Below, one piece after another: positions 60,377 to 64,000 of a stretch of 64,000 nt of DNA. This DNA is from Nageia nagi. Taxonomy: Eukaryota; Pinophyta. The stretch's first letter is position 1, and the number at the start of each line of letters is the position of its first letter. The stretch is from positions 103,602,001 to 103,666,000 of the forward strand of contig JBITNC010000001.1 of the NCBI GenBank assembly GCA_050084985.1, in the 5' to 3' direction. Under the pieces are notes generated by a model that worked only from the letters and a program-made list of their open reading frames with translations, made no database searches and was not told the origin of the DNA. Position numbers and translations under genes: made by a program.

Positions 60377-63038
60377 TGTTCCTTGAGATAATACCATCAT
60401 TATTATTTAATTATCACCTAACATTTTATTAATGCTTGTATATACTATTCATTCCGACTAAAGGTTATTCCTTCACATTTTTATTTAAGTCATAATTTCT
60501 AACTTTATTAGTTTTGAAACCTTCCTATTCCAAAGAAATTTATTGTAAATCCTTACAAATAAATTTATAATAAAAAGGATTCCATGTGGTATATAGTAAG
60601 GTTAAACTATGGCACTTTTGTATTTAGAAGAGGGATTCCTTAAGTGGGTTTCCAAAATTCTTTAACTACATCAAAAATAATGTCTCCATGATCTTTCCAT
60701 TTATAATTGTTGGGTAATCTAAAGAAGAACTTATTTGGCAAAATACCACATCACAATGTAGAAATCGATTGACGTATATACGTTGAGGGGCTTGTGTAAT
60801 GTTTCACAGAAACCTTATCAATGTAGAGACTCATATCATGTCGAATATGAGGAATAGAATGCTTCAGTAAACATAGTATCATACATTGAAAGGACCACTA
60901 AGTATTTTGACAGATAACCTCATCGCCATGATGCCTTCTAATCATCGGATATGCTCATACTGGTTACGCTAAGGGGAATGGTGAAATCGCTTGATAAATT
61001 ACCTCATATAATACGGCTTATGGTACGTGTTGGGCCTAAAAGGAATACATTAGAGAGGTTTGTAAACCATTTAAATATAGGTCTCATCGGACATCAGTAT
61101 GCTAGAACATAGTGATCATCGGATATGAACCAAATGGAAATGTTGGGAGGATTCCTTTAACATATGCCTCTAGAAATGTATTCATATGGTGTGCAACGAT
61201 CTCATAACAAGTACAAAATAGAGGTGTTGGCTACCTCATATATTTGTAGTCGCATGGAATGCTATGACTACATAATACGTGATTTACAGGGGCGAAGAAT
61301 GCCTCAACAAAAATGTAATCTTCATGGATAAAATGACCATACGAGATACACAAAACAGATTCGTGGAAGAAGCCTATGAATTATTTTGCAAACTGTCACA
61401 TTGATATGCTATTTCATGGGTGGAGTAAGTGGGGATCAAGATTTAGGATGAGTGCACCATGCACTGTAACTTTCTTTGAAAAAAATGCCTCATTTAAGTG
61501 CCATATCATGAGTGCAATAAGTGGGAATATGCGCGGGAGGAGTATATTATACAATATTAAGGATAGCTAGACAAAATGTCTCCCTGCAATGCCATCTCAT
61601 GTACATAGTATACACATAAAAGGCATTTTTTTGGAGGGGCCTGCGAGTGAAGCAAAATAATAAATGAAAACTTATGATCTGAATCAACATAGTCTCCCCG
61701 TGATCTTACATGGCGTGGGATAGTTATTGACTAGTCACTTCTAAATATTATATGTATATTTTTTATTTGGTATGACACATGAGTTGGTATCCGAGACTTC
61801 ACATATCAACCAAACAAATAAATTTAAAATAAGATATTTTAGCCCTCTTTAACTACAAATGGACAAGGAGTAAAAACCTTCACATGCAAGAATATCAAAT
61901 AAATACAAATGATATGTCTTCTCAAGATACAACAAGTCTAAGATTTACTAACAAATATCTTGAATAATATTATCATAACCTTTAAACAAACATATCTTTC
62001 TTCAAACATGCTAAAATAATATCAAATAGATTCACAACTTAGCTAAGCATTTGAGCATTAACATATAAAATGCAAGGGAGAGCACCTGGGCTTAAGAGGA
62101 GGTGTTTCCTTTCTCCATTGGACTTTAGGCCAAAGTTTTGGAAAGAGAGGACGAATAATATGATGATCCTTTCCTAAGAGTTCTCCAAGTATTTGTAGCT
62201 AGAGATTGCTATAATATTTCCAAAAAATGTGTCTAGTCATTGAACTCAATAATTTTTGTTTGAAATGTGTAGGCATTTTATTTTTTTGTGTTAGGTCTCA
62301 CTAATTTTATTTGCAAGTATTGTATCATACAAAATAATTTGAAATCTCTATATTAGCCTACAAAATATTTCCAATTATTTTATGCACCTAACATAAGGAA
62401 AGAAATCGTGTGGGATACTTCTCCATTATTTTCAGAAAATCCCAAAATAACCTTGTAACCTCCAAAACATGACATATTCCTTTTAACCCTAAATTTTATT
62501 TTCACCCAAATTTACTAAACTTTCTTGGTGAAAAATTTAAATTCAAATATATAAAATATTTCTTACATCATTTGAAAATAGTTAATTAATTTCATGAGCA
62601 TATTCCAAATGCATATAATATTTTTTTAACACTCACATTTACCTGTGGCGACCATTTCATCCTGAAAGGTAAATTTATTAGTGTACATATACACATGTAA
62701 CATCGAAATCAAATATTATGCGCAATAATTGTGGTATGCATCTATATGATTTATGAAGGTCATCATAACTATTATAAAATAATACCAATCATTTTCTCAG
62801 TCTTACCAATCAGTTTCCATAACTAACTCATCTTTGGTTCCTTGGGTCTCCAACTTGACTCTCCATCTCAAGTCAACTTGTAACTTGTATCATAAACTCT
62901 TGAAGCCAACATTAAATTGACACAAATAATTCCTATATCCACTCATAATAATCATCTCATAACATAAATAATCTTAATCACATTCAAATTCTTGATAGTA
63001 TTGGATTCTTAATAAAGGCAATTGGGCAGGTTGCTACA
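60377..63038 (-). repeat. LTR related to the LARD family, minus strand (2662 bp)
   Basis: On the minus strand it starts TGTAGCAACCTGCCC at 63038 and ends AAGGAACA at 60377. Recognisable matches to the LARD LTR include TTGGCTTCAAGAG, ACTAATAAATTTACCTTTCAGGATGAA and CTCTTAAGCCCAGGTGCTCTCCCTTGCATTTTA (given here in pieces along 62060-62860). It is about half as long as the LARD LTR. It interrupts the Helitron Rep frame at 63038/63039. The partner LTR is not recognisable in the window. Confidence 0.65.
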
Positions 63039-63600
63039 TCTATGAAAGTTAAAAAATGGTTTTGTGCCTTGAATAATTGAACTAATGGACATTAGGTATT
63101 CATTAATCTTAATATCAGGTATTTCTTTCAATATTTGTTGAAGATATAGAATTTTTATTGGTAGACTACATTGATTATTTTTTGGTGAATAAAGATGTTG
63201 TTGATTGAATTTGATGCCACATCATTATATTGAGAATAAGGTATCAGAACCTTGGATGCTAGCCAAATCTATTATCATGATACTTTAAAAGGTGTAAAGC
63301 ATATTCATGTAGGAGAGCTTCTTTCATATGGGTTGTGTGCTTGAATAATACTTTTGCTTTTAGAAACAGAGAGTGAAAAGCCATTGCAAATAACCCTTTT
63401 GTATTGTACTCATTTATGGGGGACATAGTAATGGTAGGCCATTCCATAATAAGAGTTGGATGTCTTTCTTATAGTTGTAGTAAAGAATGTAATTTTTCAA
63501 CTTCTTGGCATGTTGGTGAAAGGTTTGCTATAAAAGAACTTATGTTATGGATGTCATTTTCTAATGAATCATCATTTGTAATATTTTTTCCATTGAATTT
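63039..63600 (-). pseudogene. Helitron Rep-helicase, N-terminal domain (piece 1 of 3)
   Basis: Minus strand, from 63600 down: SSFIANLSPTCQEVEKLHSL, a stop, then MEWPTITMSPINEYNTKGLF and FHSLFLKAKVLF, HLLKYHDNRFG, HPRF and LILNIMMWHQIQS, finally INEYLMSISSIIQGTKPFF near 63060. This is the Helitron-like N-terminal domain (WP.I...PINEF.T.GY...AFP.LFP, YF.HL..Y.DGRFA.HPRFRYF.LN). It ends at the LTR insertion and resumes at 57900. Confidence 0.82.
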
Positions 63601-64000
63601 ATTTCATAGGATTTCGAGTTTATAAGTTTTGTATATAGAAGATTTGAAATATTTATAAATGTTTTTAGCAAGTTTGATAATGTATCTTCATCTAACTATA
63701 CTTATTTGTAGTATGGATTGAATTTAATTTTGAAATTCAATGCTTCATACACGCGACTTCTACAAACATAGAAATTGTATTCTTGATCTTTGATATTTTT
63801 CCCACTCACTATTAATATATCTAATACATTTATATTCCTTGGTAGGTGAGTTGCAATTGTAGAGATATACTGAGGAAAATTGATAGTGTGACCACTATAT
63901 TGTAGTTAGCCCCCTCTTGCATATTTATTCTAAAGGACATGACAAATTCATTATACCAACATCTCTTTAACCTAAGCTAATTTTTGTAAATATGAAGGTT
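63601..64000. other. No recognised feature
   Basis: AT-rich right edge. It may hold the 5' end of the Helitron, but I could not identify a terminus. Confidence 0.35.

Overview
This is an AT-rich stretch of a plant nuclear genome. I recognise one host gene, a two-exon GT47 exostosin-type glycosyltransferase on the minus strand. Nearly everything else is nested, decayed transposable elements. Large LTR families, long intergenic space and several layers of nesting suggest a large-genome land plant. A gymnosperm is plausible, but the sequence does not prove it. No rRNA, tRNA or CRISPR locus was seen.

Layout. (1) 299-13640: an old plus-strand Ty1/copia remnant split by a complete Athila-like Ty3 element (488-12963, target duplication ATACT). 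That element carries Gag-Pol, an extra long 3' ORF, and 24-bp minisatellites in both LTRs and in the interior. (2) 14190-15660: the GT47 gene, apparently broken by two 1-base losses in homopolymers. (3) 16087-22124: a 6-kb block closed by 26-nt inverted repeats, with a Helitron-type helicase fragment and a two-module tandem array. (4) 22490-36800: a minus-strand SIRE-like copia element whose RNase H is split by a solo LTR (about 24987-29657); that LTR holds PPR-gene debris. (5) 38312-63600: a minus-strand Helitron Rep-helicase pseudogene in three pieces. It is interrupted by a 16.7-kb element with 4.85-kb LTRs and no pol (39920-56571, LARD-like) and by a related LTR-bearing insertion (LTR 60377-63038). 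The LARD's right LTR contains a very young 2.6-kb gag-only element (53548-56183, TR-GAG-like).

How the parts relate. The order of events can be read from who interrupts whom: the Helitron is older than the LARD, which is older than the TR-GAG; the minus-strand copia is older than the solo LTR; the plus-strand copia is older than the Athila. Only the TR-GAG looks recent (2 differences in 321 bp between its LTRs). The gag-only and LARD elements would need enzymes from autonomous relatives elsewhere. All percentages and counts were made by eye from the sequence; no database search was run.
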